NCBI GenBank assembly: GCA_028291455.1
Contig: JAQGHY010000283.1
Coordinates: 1-55,491, forward strand
Length of the DNA stretch: 55,491 nucleotides
Direction of reading: 5' to 3'
Origin: Rubritepida sp.
GTDB taxonomy: Bacteria > Pseudomonadota > Alphaproteobacteria > Acetobacterales > Acetobacteraceae
Below the pieces are notes generated by a model that searched no databases, had not been told where the DNA came from, and worked only from the letters and a program-made list of their open reading frames with translations. Shown here one piece after another: positions 34,295 through 44,822 of this stretch; position 1 is the stretch's first letter; each line of letters opens with the position of its first letter. The position numbers and the translations under genes are program-made.

Positions 34295-35938
34295 TCAGGC
34301 GGTCGCCTGGAGCAGCCTTCCGCCGGCTAGGCGCAGCACCCGGTCCAGCGGCTCCGTACCGGTCAGGCGGTGGGTGATGAGAAGCAGGCTGCGGCCCTCG
34401 CAAGCGGTGGCGAGCGTGGCAAGAAAAGCCTGTTCCGCCTCGGCATCGAGGCCGGCCGTGGGCTCGTCCAGGATCAGGATGGCGGACGGCGGCAGTAATG
34501 CGCGAGCGAGCGCGATGCGCCGGGCCTCGCCGCCGCTGAAGCGCGCACCGCCCTCTCCGCAGAGAGTGGCCAAGCCCTCGGGCAGGCTGCGGATATGGTC
34601 GGCGATGCCCGCCTTTACCAGCGCTCGCCAGAGCGCCGCATCGGGCGCGTCGGGCGCCGCGATGCGAAGGTTGGCGGCGATGGTGTCGTCGAAGAGCCGG
34701 GCCTGCTGGGAGAGGCAGATGATCCGGGTCCGCAGCTGCGCGGCGGCCAGGCCGCCGATGTCGGCACCGCCCAGGCGGATGGTGCCCGCGCTCGGCGCGA
34801 CGAGCTTCTGCAGCAGCGCGGCAAGGCTGGATTTCCCCGCTCCGGACGGACCGAGGATCGCCACGCGCTCGCCCTCGCGCAAGGTGAGGTCCAGCCCCTC
34901 CAGGACCAGCGCATCGGCACGCCAGCCGAAGGTCACGCCTTGCAGGACCAGCTCGTTGCCCTTGGGCAGCGGGGCCGGCGCGGCGGGTTCGGCGACGGGT
35001 GGGGCGGTATCGGCCGCCTCGAAAAGGCGCCGCGCCCCTGCCCCGGCGGCGGCCAGCGCGGCGCCGGCGCGCGGCATCAGCCCCAGCGCCTCGGCCGCAG
35101 CAACCGCGAGGAACAGCGACAGCACCACCATCCCCGCAGCTGCGGAACCGTGGGTGAGGCCCCAGCCGAGCGCCGCCAGGATCGCCAGCTGCGTCAGCAG
35201 CCCGCCGGTGGCGCCTGCGACGGCGGAACGCCGCGCGAGCGCCCGTTGGCCTTGCATGAGAGAAGCATCGGCCGATTGCAGGCGGGCCAGGACGCGTCCC
35301 TCCGCATTGGCGGCCAGCGTGTCCTCGAGGCCGGCCAGCGGATCGACGGCGGCGGCGCGCAGCAGGCCGCGCCGTTCGGCCGCCACATGCGCGGCGCGGG
35401 CGGCAGCGGGAGCCAGGAGCAACGGCAGCGACAGGGCCAGCAGCAAGGGCAGCACGACCAGCAGCATCAGCCAGGGCTCGCCCGCCAGCAACGCGGCGAT
35501 GGCGACCAGCACGGCAAAGCCGGCGCAGGCCGGCAGGATGCCGCCGAGATAGAGCCGGTCCAGCGCATCCACATCGCCGATGATGCGGCCCAGCAGGTCG
35601 CCTGAACCGCGCAAGCCGATCCCGCCGGGCATGCGCTGCGCGAGGCGGCCAAAGAACCAGACGCGGGTGTCGGCCAAGGCGCGGAAGGCGGCGGCGTGGC
35701 TCGCCATCCGCTCCCACCAACGAAAGGCGGGCCGCAGCAGCACCATGGGCCGCACCCAGACGATCGCCGCCAGCCCGAAAACGCCGCCGGCAGTGATGCC
35801 GGCCGCGACGCCCTGCCCCGCCAGCGCCATCAGCGCCACGCCCGAAAGCGCCGAGCCCATGGCGACGAACAGAGCAGCTACCAGCGACCGGCGGCGCGGC
35901 CCCCAAAGCCGCAGCACGCGCGCGAGATCAGCCCACAT
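34295..35938 (-). CDS. cydC: Thiol reductant ABC exporter subunit CydC
   Basis: One half of the heterodimeric CydDC exporter that moves glutathione/cysteine to the periplasm and is needed to assemble cytochrome bd. The 547-residue chain has a six-helix membrane domain (about 15-300) and a nucleotide domain with GPSGAGKSSL (near 362), signature FSGGEARRIALARAL and Walker B ILILDEPTAGLD. It overlaps cydD by 11 nt. cydA/cydB are not in this window. Confidence 0.92.
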   Translation of the reverse strand: MWADLARVLRLWGPRRRSLVAALFVAMGSALSGVALMALAGQGVAAGITAGGVFGLAAIVWVRPMVLLRPAFRWWERMASHAAAFRALADTRVWFFGRLAQRMPGGIGLRGSGDLLGRIIGDVDALDRLYLGGILPACAGFAVLVAIAALLAGEPWLMLLVVLPLLLALSLPLLLAPAAARAAHVAAERRGLLRAAAVDPLAGLEDTLAANAEGRVLARLQSADASLMQGQRALARRSAVAGATGGLLTQLAILAALGWGLTHGSAAAGMVVLSLFLAVAAAEALGLMPRAGAALAAAGAGARRLFEAADTAPPVAEPAAPAPLPKGNELVLQGVTFGWRADALVLEGLDLTLREGERVAILGPSGAGKSSLAALLQKLVAPSAGTIRLGGADIGGLAAAQLRTRIICLSQQARLFDDTIAANLRIAAPDAPDAALWRALVKAGIADHIRSLPEGLATLCGEGGARFSGGEARRIALARALLPPSAILILDEPTAGLDAEAEQAFLATLATACEGRSLLLITHRLTGTEPLDRVLRLAGGRLLQATA

Positions 35939-37595
35939 GCGCGCTGGCCAGCTTGGTTTCGCCGAGCTCGATGACGCGGCCGGGCAGGCCCATGAGGGCG
36001 GCGGAATGCGTGGCGATGACTGCGGTGCGGCCCATGCAAAGCTTGGCGATGGCCGCCATCACCTCGGCCTCGGTGCCGGGATCGAGCGAAGCGGTTGGCT
36101 CGTCCAGCAGCACCAGCGGCGCATCGCGCAGGAAAGCCCGCGCCAGGGCCACGCGCTGGGCCTGGCCGCCGGAGAGGCCGAAGCCGCCCTCGCCGACCAG
36201 CGTGTCGAGGCCCTTGGGCAGCCGGGCGGCGAAGCTCATGACGCGGGCGGATTCGGCGGCGCGGATCACCTCCGCCTTGGTGGCGCCGGGGCGGGCCAGC
36301 GCGATGTTCTCGTACAGCGTGCCGCCGAAAAGATGGGCGCGCTGCCCGACATAGGAGGAGAGCCGCCGCAGTTCCGCTGGCTTGAGGCGCGTCACGTCCT
36401 GGCCGTTGATGGCGATGCGCCCGGCGGTGGGGCGCTCGAATCCCATCAGCAGCCGCAGCACGGAGGATTTCCCGGCACCCGATGGGCCGACCAGCATCAG
36501 CGTCTCGCCCGGCGCTAAGGCGAAGGTCAGCCGGCTCAAGGCCGGCCTCGGCATGCCGGGGTAATGCAGTTCCGCCTCGTTGAAGACCAGGGCCACACGG
36601 TGCGGCACCTCCTCCAGCAGCAGGCCCTCGGCGGGCGGGGCTTCCAGCAGCGGGGCGATTTCGGCGGCGGCACCCCGGGCCGACATCGCCTCGTGATAGG
36701 CGGCCGAGAAGGCCCGCAGCGGCGCGAAGAAGCCCGGGATCATCAGGATGCAGAACAGCGCCATGGTCGGGTCCGCGGCGTCCCGAGTGGTCATCAGCGC
36801 GCCGTGCCGCCAGGCGAGGTAGCCCAGGGTGAAGGCCGACAGCAGCTCCAGCGTCGCGCTGGAAAGGAAGGCGACACGCAGAACCCGCAGCGTCCGCCAG
36901 CGGAATTCCTCGGCCGCCACGCCCAGGGCACGGGCCTCATCCTCGGTGCGGTTGAACTGGACGAGGGTGGAGAGCCCGCGTAGCCGGTCCACGAAGCGGC
37001 CCGAGAGGCGCCCCAGCACGTCGAGCTGCTTGCGGGCTTCCAGTGCTGCGCCGATGCCGGTCAACGCCATCGCCACGGGCACCAGCAGGCCCATGCAGAC
37101 CAGGACCAGCGCGCTCACCCAATCCGCCTGCCAGACGGCGATCGCGACCATGGCCGGGGCCAGCACGGCCAGTGCCATCGCCGGAATCCAGCGTGCGAAG
37201 AAGCCGTCCAGTGCCTCGACCCGGTCAACCAGCAGCGAGGCCTTCTCGCCCACGCCGCGCGGATCAGCGGGGCCGAGCTCCAGCAGCCGGGCGAAAAGCT
37301 CTGCGCGAATGCGGGCACGAGCGGTCTCGCCGGCGGATTGCTGGGCCATTTCCTGCGCGAGACCGAGCCCCGCGCTCAGCAGCATCAGCCCGCCGGCCAA
37401 GGCCAGCTCGTTCCAGCCGCCGCCTTGGAAGCCGAGCAGGGTGACGAGCAGCCGGGCGATGAGGAAGGCCAGCGCGATCTGGCACAGCGCGACCCCGAGG
37501 CCGAGCACGATCGGCAGCGCCACGCGACCCGCCTGGCCGCGCGCCTGCCGCATGAGCCAGGCCGAGCCGACGCGACCATTTCGGGGTGAATCCAT
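35928..37595 (-). CDS. cydD: Thiol reductant ABC exporter subunit CydD
   Basis: Partner of CydC, 555 residues from MDSPRNGRVGSAWL. The membrane domain is about 20-290; the ATPase has GPSGAGKSSV (near 358), signature LSGGQAQRVALARAF and VLLDEPTASLD. I took the ATG at 37595; an upstream in-frame ATG would add 21 residues of poor coding character. The gene is divergent from the deacetylase-like gene, 92 bp away. Loss would be expected to impair cytochrome bd formation. Confidence 0.92.
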   Translation of the reverse strand: MDSPRNGRVGSAWLMRQARGQAGRVALPIVLGLGVALCQIALAFLIARLLVTLLGFQGGGWNELALAGGLMLLSAGLGLAQEMAQQSAGETARARIRAELFARLLELGPADPRGVGEKASLLVDRVEALDGFFARWIPAMALAVLAPAMVAIAVWQADWVSALVLVCMGLLVPVAMALTGIGAALEARKQLDVLGRLSGRFVDRLRGLSTLVQFNRTEDEARALGVAAEEFRWRTLRVLRVAFLSSATLELLSAFTLGYLAWRHGALMTTRDAADPTMALFCILMIPGFFAPLRAFSAAYHEAMSARGAAAEIAPLLEAPPAEGLLLEEVPHRVALVFNEAELHYPGMPRPALSRLTFALAPGETLMLVGPSGAGKSSVLRLLMGFERPTAGRIAINGQDVTRLKPAELRRLSSYVGQRAHLFGGTLYENIALARPGATKAEVIRAAESARVMSFAARLPKGLDTLVGEGGFGLSGGQAQRVALARAFLRDAPLVLLDEPTASLDPGTEAEVMAAIAKLCMGRTAVIATHSAALMGLPGRVIELGETKLASAHVG

Positions 37596-37687
37596 TGCGT
37601 CCGATCTTAAGCCAGACCGCGCCGCCGCGCCACTTGCCGCCCCCTGAATGCCGCGCAAGATGGCGAGGTTTTCAGAGAGAGCCCCGC

Positions 37688-38575
37688 ATGCTGCCTCATC
37701 ACGGTCGCTTCCCCTATTCGCCCTGGAGCGCCCGCAAGCCGGAAAGCTGGCCCGGGGGCCGCAAGCTCGCGGTCTATCTTGCCGTGAACCTGGAGCATTT
37801 CGCCTTTGGCGAGGGCCTGGGCGCCGAACTGGCGCCCGGTGGGCCGCAGCCGGATATCCTCAACTATGCCTGGCGGGAATACGGCAACCGCGTCGGCGCC
37901 TTCCGACTGCTGCAGATGCTGGACGAGCTGTCCCTGCCCTGCACCGTCCTGCTCAACAGCGAGATGTACGGCCACGCTCCGGAACTGGTGGCCGCCCACC
38001 GCGCCCGTGGCGACGAGATCGCCGGTCACGGCCGCACCAACAGCGAGCGCCAGAGCAGCTTGCCCGAGGCCGAGGAGGCCCGCCTCATCGCCGAAAGCAC
38101 GGCCGCTATCCGCCAGCAAGAGGGCGTGGCCCCGCGCGGCTGGCTTTCCCCATGGATCGCCGAAAGCGCCGTCACGCCCGACCTGCTGGCCGAAGCCGGC
38201 TACGGCTACACGCTGAACTGGTGCATGGACGACCAGCCGGTCTGGAAGGCCACCCGCGCCGGCCGGCTGCTGAGCATCCCGTACCCGCAGGAGGCGAACG
38301 ACATCCCCTCGATCGTCGCGCGCAAGGACGGGGCGCAGCAATTCGCGGATATCCTCATCAATGATTTCTCCGAGCGGATGCGGCAGGTGGCAGACGGCAT
38401 TCCCCAGGTCATGGGCATCGCGCTCCACCCCTATATCGTCGGGCAGCCCTACCGGCTCCGCGCGCTCCGGCGCGCGCTGAGCGCCATCGCCAGCCAGCGC
38501 GAGGCGGTGTGGATCACCACGGCGGGCGCGATCTTCGACCATTGCCTTGGCTGGCCGGAAGGCAGCATTCCCTAG
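37688..38575 (+). CDS. Polysaccharide-deacetylase-fold protein (PuuE/allantoinase-like)
   Basis: A 295-residue NodB-fold protein. The usual Asp-Asp motif 1 is replaced by VNLEHFAFGEG (about 32-42), and motif 2 appears as GHGRTNSERQ (about 113-122) rather than HxxxH. These changes are shared with the PuuE/allantoinase side of the family and argue against ordinary chitin or peptidoglycan deacetylation. Cyclic amide or ureide hydrolysis is more likely. It converges on an acetamidase/formamidase gene. Confidence 0.88.
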   Translation: MLPHHGRFPYSPWSARKPESWPGGRKLAVYLAVNLEHFAFGEGLGAELAPGGPQPDILNYAWREYGNRVGAFRLLQMLDELSLPCTVLLNSEMYGHAPELVAAHRARGDEIAGHGRTNSERQSSLPEAEEARLIAESTAAIRQQEGVAPRGWLSPWIAESAVTPDLLAEAGYGYTLNWCMDDQPVWKATRAGRLLSIPYPQEANDIPSIVARKDGAQQFADILINDFSERMRQVADGIPQVMGIALHPYIVGQPYRLRALRRALSAIASQREAVWITTAGAIFDHCLGWPEGSIP

Positions 38576-39486
38576 GGCTGATGCCGCGTCAGCCAACGCT
38601 TGGCGATGCGGCAGGCGACGGTAAAGGCAGGGTTGAACACGTTGCCGACGTCATAGCGGACGACCTGACCCATCAGATGGCTCGCGGCGCGCGCATCCAG
38701 CCCGTAATCCTCGCCGAGCCAGCGCGACATCTCGGTCGTGGCGTGTTGCAGCGCCTGGTCCAGCGGGCGGGCATTGCCGACGGTGAAGATATCCTCTGCC
38801 GTCTCGCCGCGCGGCCAAGTGATGGTGCGCTTCAGGACCTGGAAGGTGACCTCCATTTCGAAGGAGGTCTCGATGCCGGTGCCAGTGATCTCGCCGTCGC
38901 CCTGACAGGCATGGCCATCGCCGAGATAGAAGAGCGCGCCAGGCACGGAGACCGGGAACCACGCCGTCGTTCCCGGCGCGAAGAGGCGGTAGTCCATATT
39001 GCCGCCGTTCTGCGCGCTGGTGGCGGTGGAGAAGGCCTGCCCGCCGGCCGGCGCGACGCCGAAGCAGCCGATCATGGGCTGGATCTCCGGGGCAAAGTTC
39101 TCCAGGCCCTTCACGGGCTCCTGGAGCTGCACGGTGCCGGCGTTGCGGTTGATGTCCCAGACCACGCGCTGCGGCGGCGGCCGGTCGACGATGGCGGCGG
39201 GGTCCAGCACGGTCAGCGCGAGGGGCGAATAGGTCCAGCCGGTAGCGCGGCTCGGCGTCAGCCGGTCGATGCGGACGGCCAGGGTGTCGCCGGGCTCGGC
39301 GCCTTCGATGAAGAAGGGGCCGGTCATGGGATTGGGCCGGCTGGCGACGGCGACCTCATGGGCATCGAGACCGGAGGCGTCGACGGTGTCGGCCACCACC
39401 GTGTCGCCATCGGCGATGCGGAGGACGGGCTCGGCGGTGCCGATGACGTTGAAGTACCGGGTTGGGCTAAAGCGGTGTGTGGCCAT
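38572..39486 (-). CDS. Acetamidase/formamidase family protein
   Basis: Amide hydrolase of the FmdA/AmdA family, 304 residues. Family marks are GLDAHEVAVASRPNPMTGP near 39-57, EGAEPGDTLAVRI, IGCFGVAPAG (about 138-147), GGNMDYRL (about 161-168) and FYLGDGHACQGDGE (about 186-199). The metal site uses the acidic and histidine residues in the last block. The 3' end overlaps the convergent deacetylase-like gene by 4 bp. Confidence 0.9.
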   Translation of the reverse strand: MATHRFSPTRYFNVIGTAEPVLRIADGDTVVADTVDASGLDAHEVAVASRPNPMTGPFFIEGAEPGDTLAVRIDRLTPSRATGWTYSPLALTVLDPAAIVDRPPPQRVVWDINRNAGTVQLQEPVKGLENFAPEIQPMIGCFGVAPAGGQAFSTATSAQNGGNMDYRLFAPGTTAWFPVSVPGALFYLGDGHACQGDGEITGTGIETSFEMEVTFQVLKRTITWPRGETAEDIFTVGNARPLDQALQHATTEMSRWLGEDYGLDARAASHLMGQVVRYDVGNVFNPAFTVACRIAKRWLTRHQP

Positions 39487-39516
39487 TCGGAAGGCTAGGA
39501 ACCGCAGCGGGGAGGG

Positions 39517-39822
39517 TCAAGCCGCTTGGACAAGCCTCGGCGCCGCGCCCTTGCCACGCACCTCCGCCTCCTCGAACTCGGCGGCGACAATCGCTCGGTC
39601 CAGCGCCGCCCGCAGCTGCTTGGCGCTTTCCAACGTCAGCTCCACCGCGGCCCGCGCGCCGGGCTCCAGCCCGCCGTTGAAGAAGTCGAGCGTGATGACA
39701 TCCCCCAGATGCGCATGGCGCGCGTGGTCGTAAGCGACCACCGCTTGCGTCAGGGCAAACCACTCATCCCCGCGCTTGGCCATGCCCTCCACGGGAACGA
39801 TCTCGACAATAGACGTACACAT
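39517..39822 (-). CDS. DUF6295-family hypothetical protein
   Basis: A 101-residue protein starting MCTSIVEIVPVEGMAKRGDEW behind a strong AGGGAGGG. It has a regular alpha/beta pattern and no membrane segment or signal; the segment VVAYDHARHAHLGDVITLDFFN is rich in conserved-looking H/D residues that could bind metal. It follows the dienelactone-hydrolase-like gene by 13 bp on the same strand. Function unknown; family name assigned from memory of similar sequences. Confidence 0.72.
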   Translation of the reverse strand: MCTSIVEIVPVEGMAKRGDEWFALTQAVVAYDHARHAHLGDVITLDFFNGGLEPGARAAVELTLESAKQLRAALDRAIVAAEFEEAEVRGKGAAPRLVQAA

Positions 39823-39835
39823 CTGAGCGCCCTCC

Positions 39836-40585
39836 CTACTTCGCCAGATATTTGCCGAAGAACGCGAAGATCTTGCTCCAGCCGTCCATGGCCTGCTCGG
39901 GCCGGTACATCGGGCGGTGCCAGTAGAAGAAGCCATGGCCGGCGCCGTCATAACGCTGGAATTCGTAGTTCTTGCCGTGCTTCTTCAGCTCGGCCTCGTG
40001 CTGGTCAACCTGTTCCGGGCTAGGCGCGCGGTCGTCATTGCCGAAGAGGCCGAGCAGCGGCGCGGAGAGGTCCTTCGTCATGTCGATCGGCGCGACCGGC
40101 GTCTTGGCGTTGAGCTCCTCTGCGCCCATCACCATGCGGCCGCCCCAGAGCTCCACGACGGCGTCCACGTCCTTCTTCTGGCAGGCATAGATGAAGGCGT
40201 GCCGCCCGCCGGAGCAGGAGCCGAACAGGCCCACCTTGCCGTTGCTCTCCGGCTGGCCGCGCATCCAGGCCACGGCGGCCGCGGTGTCACCGACCATCTG
40301 GGCATCGGGGATGCCGCCCTCGGCGCGCACCTTGGCGGCGACGTCGTCGGGGTTCCCCTCGCCGGCACGCTCGTAGAGGTTGGCGCAGATGGCGATGTAG
40401 CCGTGATGCGCGAAGCGCCGCGTCGTCTCGATATAGAGTTCGCTCCAGCCCGGGAGGTGGTGGATCAGCACCACGCCGGGAAAGGGCCCCTTGCCCTCGG
40501 GCTTCGCCACATAGGCGGTGATCTCGGTTCCGCCCTCACCCTTGAGGGTGATGTTTTCACAGGTCATGCCACGATAGAATGACAT
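39836..40585 (-). CDS. Dienelactone hydrolase family protein
   Basis: Alpha/beta hydrolase of the DLH type, 249 residues from MSFYRGMTCENITL, behind GAGGAGGAA. The nucleophile motif is GSCSGG (about 122-127), with cysteine as in true dienelactone hydrolase; the histidine is in DGAGHGFFY (about 215-223). Opening of dienelactone or a related lactone/ester is expected. Shares a strand and short gap with the DUF6295 gene. Confidence 0.9.
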   Translation of the reverse strand: MSFYRGMTCENITLKGEGGTEITAYVAKPEGKGPFPGVVLIHHLPGWSELYIETTRRFAHHGYIAICANLYERAGEGNPDDVAAKVRAEGGIPDAQMVGDTAAAVAWMRGQPESNGKVGLFGSCSGGRHAFIYACQKKDVDAVVELWGGRMVMGAEELNAKTPVAPIDMTKDLSAPLLGLFGNDDRAPSPEQVDQHEAELKKHGKNYEFQRYDGAGHGFFYWHRPMYRPEQAMDGWSKIFAFFGKYLAK

Positions 40586-40653
40586 TCGGTGTTCCTCCTC
40601 AGTCGCGGGGAGGAGAGTATTCGGCGATCCCAGCGCGGACGCAACGGTCGGGT

Positions 40654-42012
40654 TCAGGCGCCCAGCTTCCTCATCGTGCGGGCGAAGCCCTCGCGGATCG
40701 TGCCTTCGCGGATGTGCCGCCCGTCCTCGACCACCACGCGCCCGCCGACCGCGACGCTGCGGACCATCCGGTCCTGCGGCCCGAAGCACCATGCGTCGAG
40801 CAGCCCGTCGCCCTCCCGTCCCACGAGGGTCGGATGCTCGTCGTCCAGTTCCACGAGGTCGCAGCGCATCCCGACGCCAATGGCGCCGAGCGGCACGCCC
40901 ACGGCCTGGGCGCCGCCGGCAAGGGCGCGCTCCAGCAGACCCCGCCCAGGATGCAGGCGCGCGTCGTCCGTCGCGACGCTGCGGAGTTCGAGCGCGAGAC
41001 GCTGGCTGGTTTCGAGCTGTCGGATTTCGCCGGCGGGATCAATGCCGACATGGCTGTCGGTGCCGAGGCCGAGCGCGCCGGATGCGGCCAGATAGTCCGG
41101 CAGCGGGAAGACTCCGTCGCCGAGTGAGGCCTCGGTGCTCGGGCAAAGCCCTGCCACCGCGCCCGTCGCCGCCAGCTCGCGCGTCTCCGCCGGCGTCATG
41201 TGGGTCGCATGGATCAGCACCCAGCGGCGATCGAGCGGCACGTTCCGCAGCAGCCATTCGACGGGGCGCAGGCCGGTGGCGGCGAGGCACTCCTCCACCT
41301 CGCGCTCCTGCTCGGCGGCGTGGATGTGGATGGGCGCGTCGAGTTCGGCCAGCGCCGCCAGCATCGCCGGCGTTACGGCGCGCAGGCTGTGCGGCGCCAC
41401 GCCCCAGGCGGCGTTGCGCTGGCGCGCGGCCGTGGCGCACACCGCATCGAGGATGGCGAAGAAACCGTCAAGGTCGTTCAGGAAGCGCCGCTGCCCGTCA
41501 TGCGGCGGCGCGCCGAAGATGCCGCCATGGCGGTAGAGGCTGGGCAGCATGGTGATGCCGATGCCCGTCGTTTCGGCGGCGGCGAAATGGCGCTGCGCCA
41601 TCTCCGCGCGGTCGGCGTAGGGAGAACCGTCGGGCGCGTGATGCAGGTAGTGGAATTCGCCGACCTGGGTGAAGCCGCGCGTCAGGCACTCGACGTAGAG
41701 CTGGGCGGCGATGGCCTCCACATCCTCGGGCGAGATGCTGAGGGCAAAGCGGTACATGGTCTCCCGCCAAGTCCAAAAGCTGTCCTGGCCGGCGGGGCTG
41801 CGCCGCTCGGCGCCGCCGGCCATGGCGCGCTGGAAGGCGTGGCTGTGCAGGTTCGCGATGCCGGGGATGACATGGCCTCGCAGCCGCCGCCCGGCGCCCG
41901 GTGCCGAGTCGGGCGTGACGGCGGTAATGAGCCCGGCCTCGTCGCAGGCGATCCGAACGTCGCGCCGCCAGCCCTCGGGCAACAACGCATGGGCGGCGAA
42001 GAATTCCGGCAT
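40654..42012 (-). CDS. hutF: Formimidoylglutamate deiminase
   Basis: Amidohydrolase that turns N-formimidoyl-glutamate into N-formyl-glutamate and ammonia in the five-step histidine degradation route. The 452-residue chain has the metal motif [13 protein letters not shown] (about 54-66), the substrate-side ESWTWR-like [21 protein letters not shown] (about 232-238) and the [10 protein letters not shown] block (about 318-327). It is divergent from hutH by 102 bp. The next enzyme, HutG, is not in the window. Confidence 0.94.
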   Translation of the reverse strand: MPEFFAAHALLPEGWRRDVRIACDEAGLITAVTPDSAPGAGRRLRGHVIPGIANLHSHAFQRAMAGGAERRSPAGQDSFWTWRETMYRFALSISPEDVEAIAAQLYVECLTRGFTQVGEFHYLHHAPDGSPYADRAEMAQRHFAAAETTGIGITMLPSLYRHGGIFGAPPHDGQRRFLNDLDGFFAILDAVCATAARQRNAAWGVAPHSLRAVTPAMLAALAELDAPIHIHAAEQEREVEECLAATGLRPVEWLLRNVPLDRRWVLIHATHMTPAETRELAATGAVAGLCPSTEASLGDGVFPLPDYLAASGALGLGTDSHVGIDPAGEIRQLETSQRLALELRSVATDDARLHPGRGLLERALAGGAQAVGVPLGAIGVGMRCDLVELDDEHPTLVGREGDGLLDAWCFGPQDRMVRSVAVGGRVVVEDGRHIREGTIREGFARTMRKLGA

Positions 42013-42114
42013 TCAGACAACCCTTGCGTCGAAGGCGTGAAACATCGCGGTGCGTTCTCGCCCGCGCAAGCCCGCCTGCTGACAGGCGACGGCGCCTCCC
42101 CCTATTCTGCGGCG
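42013..42114. promoter_or_regulatory. Divergent hutF/hutH promoter gap
   Basis: 102-bp gap that must carry promoters for both hut transcripts. No HutC gene is in the window, and I see no clear long palindrome that I could name as a HutC operator. A small repeat CTGCTGACAGGCGACGGCG near 42076 is noted without a function. Confidence 0.35.
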
Positions 42115-43626
42115 ATGAAGCACATCCTCCAGGCCGGCCATGCGCGCCTCGCCGACCTCCGAGCCATCCGCGATGGCGCCGCACTCGAACTGGCGGAAGG
42201 CTGGGGCGTGGATGTCGCCGCCGGCCTCACCACCTTGCGAACCGCGCTGGCCAGCGGCGCGGCCCTGTACGGCGTGAACACCGGCTTTGGAAAATTGGCC
42301 TCCACGCGCATCCCGGCGGGCGACCTGGCGACGCTCCAGCTCAACCTGCTGCGCAGCCACGCGGCGGGCACCGGCGACGACCTGCCGCGGCCGGTCATCC
42401 GGCTGGCCCTGGCGCTGAAGGCGATGTCGCTGGCGCGCGGCGCCTCGGGCGTGCGGCCGGAGATCGTCGAGACGCTGCTCGCCTTGCTCGAACACGACAT
42501 GCTGCCGGACGTGCCGGCGCAGGGCTCGGTCGGCGCCTCCGGCGACCTGGCGCCGCTCGCGCATCTCTCACTGGTGCTGGTGGGCGAAGGCTCGGCGACC
42601 GATGCAACGGGAGTGCGCCGCGACGGCGATGCCGCCCTGCTCGCCATCGGGCGGCTGCCATCGGTGCTGGGGCCGAAGGAGGGGCTGGCGCTGCTGAACG
42701 GCACGCAGGTCTCAACGGCGATCGCCCTCGATGCGCTGTTCCGCGCCGGCGACCTGCTGCGCGCCTCGCTGCTGACGGGCGCCATGAGCGTGGATGCCGC
42801 GCGCGGCTCTGACACGCCCTTCGATCCCCGCATCCACGCGCTGCGCGGCCAACCGGGACAGATCCGCGTCGCCGCCGCGTTGCGCGGGCTGCTGGCCGGC
42901 AGCGAAATCCGCGAGAGCCATCGATACGAGGACGTCCGCGTGCAGGACCCCTATTGCCTGCGCTGCCAGCCTCAGGTGCTCGGCGCCTGCCTCGATCTGA
43001 TCGACCAGGCCGGCGTGACGCTGGAGCGCGAGGCCAATGCCGTCACCGACAATCCGCTGCTGGTCGAGGGCGGCGAGCTGCTCTCCGGCGGTAATTTCCA
43101 CGCCGAGCCGGTGGCCTTCGCGGCCGACATCCTGGCATTGGCCTTCGCCGAGATCGGCGCCATCGCCGAACGCCGCATCGCCCTGCTGACCGACCCCGTG
43201 CTCTCGGGCCTGCCGGCCTTCCTCGTGCAGACGGGCGGGCTGAATTCCGGCTTCATGATCGCCCAGGTCACCGCCGCCGCGCTGGCCAGCGAGAACAAGT
43301 CGCTGGCGCATCCGCGCAGCGTGGACAGCATGCCGACCTCCGCCAACCAGGAGGACCACGTCTCGATGGCGACGGGCGCGGCGCTGCGGTTGCGGCCGAT
43401 GGCTGAGAACGTCACGGGCATTCTCGCCATTGAGCTGCTGGCCGCGGCCCAGGGCATCGGCTTCCACCGCCCGCTGACGAGCAGCCCGCCCATCGAGACC
43501 GCGCATGCGGCGATCCGCGAGCATGTCACGCCTTGGGACGCGGACCGGCTGATGGCGCCGGACATAGCGGCGGCAAAGCGGCTGCTGGCCAGCCATCGCC
43601 TCGCCGCCCTGGTGCCGCTGGCATGA
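42115..43626 (+). CDS. hutH: Histidine ammonia-lyase
   Basis: Deaminates L-histidine to trans-urocanate. The 503-residue length is usual. The MIO cofactor forms from A141-S142-G143 in [14 protein letters not shown]. Active-site blocks [11 protein letters not shown] (about 52-62) and [10 protein letters not shown] are intact. The ATG at 42115 starts [12 protein letters not shown]. It overlaps hutI by ATGA. Confidence 0.96.
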   Translation: MKHILQAGHARLADLRAIRDGAALELAEGWGVDVAAGLTTLRTALASGAALYGVNTGFGKLASTRIPAGDLATLQLNLLRSHAAGTGDDLPRPVIRLALALKAMSLARGASGVRPEIVETLLALLEHDMLPDVPAQGSVGASGDLAPLAHLSLVLVGEGSATDATGVRRDGDAALLAIGRLPSVLGPKEGLALLNGTQVSTAIALDALFRAGDLLRASLLTGAMSVDAARGSDTPFDPRIHALRGQPGQIRVAAALRGLLAGSEIRESHRYEDVRVQDPYCLRCQPQVLGACLDLIDQAGVTLEREANAVTDNPLLVEGGELLSGGNFHAEPVAFAADILALAFAEIGAIAERRIALLTDPVLSGLPAFLVQTGGLNSGFMIAQVTAAALASENKSLAHPRSVDSMPTSANQEDHVSMATGAALRLRPMAENVTGILAIELLAAAQGIGFHRPLTSSPPIETAHAAIREHVTPWDADRLMAPDIAAAKRLLASHRLAALVPLA

Positions 43627-44822
43627 GCTTCGACCATGTTTGGGTGAACGCGAACCTCGCCACGATGCGGGATGACGCGCTGGGCGTTATCGAGGACGGC
43701 GCCATTGCGGCGCGCGACGGACGCATCGCCTGGGTCGGGCCGCGCGCCGGCCTTCCCGCGCATTCCGGCGCTGTCACGGATTCTAAGGGTGCCTGGATTC
43801 TGCCCGGGCTGATCGACTGCCACACGCATCTGGTCTTCGGCGGCAACCGTTCCGCCGAGTTCGAGGCGCGGCTGGCAGGGGCGAGCTATGAGGAGATCGC
43901 CCGCTCCGGCGGCGGCATCCTATCCACCATGCGCGCCACGCGCGCCGCGGATGAGGAGGCGCTGGTGCAGGCCGCCCTGCCCCGCCTCGATGCGCTGCTG
44001 CGCGAGGGCGTCACCACCGTCGAGATCAAATCCGGCTACGGGCTGGAGCTGGATGCCGAGCTGAAGCAGCTGCGAGCCGCGCGGTCGCTGGGGCTGGAGC
44101 GTGAGGTCACCATCATCACGAGCCTGCTGGCCGCCCACGCGCTGCCGCCGGAATTCGCCGGACGCCGCGAGGATTACGTGCGGCTGGTGGCCGAGCAGAT
44201 CATCCCGCGCGCGGCCTCCGAAGGGCTCGCCGATGCGGTGGATGCCTTTTGCGAGAGCATCGCCTTCACGCCGGAGGAAACCGCGCTGGTCTTCGCCTCC
44301 GCCAAGCGCCACGGCCTGCCGGTGAAGCTGCACGCCGACCAGCTCACCGACTGCGGCGGGGCGGGGCTGGCGGCATCCTTCGGCGCGCTCTCCGCCGACC
44401 ATATGGAGCGCTCGAACCCCGCCGGCATCGCCGCCATGGCCGCGGCCGGCACCGTCGCGGTGCTGCTGCCGGGAGCCACGCTGACGCTGCGGGAGAAGCA
44501 CTTCCCGGATATTGCCGCGATGCGCGAAAGCGGCTGCCGGATGGCGCTTTCCACCGACATGAATCCGGGCTCGTCGCCCGCGCTCTCGCTGCTGCTGATG
44601 CTCAACCTCGGCTGCACGCTGTTCCGACTGACGGTGCCCGAAGCCCTGCTCGGCGTGACGCGCCATGCGGCGGCGGCGCTGGGCCTGGTGGACCGCGGCG
44701 TGCTGGCGGAAGGCATGCGCTGCGACCTCGCGCTCTATGCCATCGAGCGGCCGGCGGAGCTTTGCTACTGGCTCGGCGGCAATCCCTGTGTCGGCCGCGT
44801 GGTTGCGGGCATCGCGGCATGA
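43623..44822 (+). CDS. hutI: Imidazolonepropionase
   Basis: Metal-dependent amidohydrolase that opens imidazolone propionate to formimidoyl-glutamate, 399 residues. The metal motif is [12 protein letters not shown] (about 63-74), with [13 protein letters not shown] (about 136-148), KLHADQ and [12 protein letters not shown] (about 311-322). It is linked at both ends by ATGA overlaps, to hutH and to a thioesterase gene. hutU (urocanase), needed between HutH and HutI, is absent from this window. Confidence 0.95.
   Translation: MSFDHVWVNANLATMRDDALGVIEDGAIAARDGRIAWVGPRAGLPAHSGAVTDSKGAWILPGLIDCHTHLVFGGNRSAEFEARLAGASYEEIARSGGGILSTMRATRAADEEALVQAALPRLDALLREGVTTVEIKSGYGLELDAELKQLRAARSLGLEREVTIITSLLAAHALPPEFAGRREDYVRLVAEQIIPRAASEGLADAVDAFCESIAFTPEETALVFASAKRHGLPVKLHADQLTDCGGAGLAASFGALSADHMERSNPAGIAAMAAAGTVAVLLPGATLTLREKHFPDIAAMRESGCRMALSTDMNPGSSPALSLLLMLNLGCTLFRLTVPEALLGVTRHAAAALGLVDRGVLAEGMRCDLALYAIERPAELCYWLGGNPCVGRVVAGIAA

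Noticed and set aside
31233..35552. Very long open frame on the plus strand (over 1400 codons) across quinone oxidoreductase, recQ and cydC
   Set aside because: It lies opposite three well-supported genes, has the low-complexity His/Arg/Gly composition of antisense GC-rich DNA and no recognisable domain.
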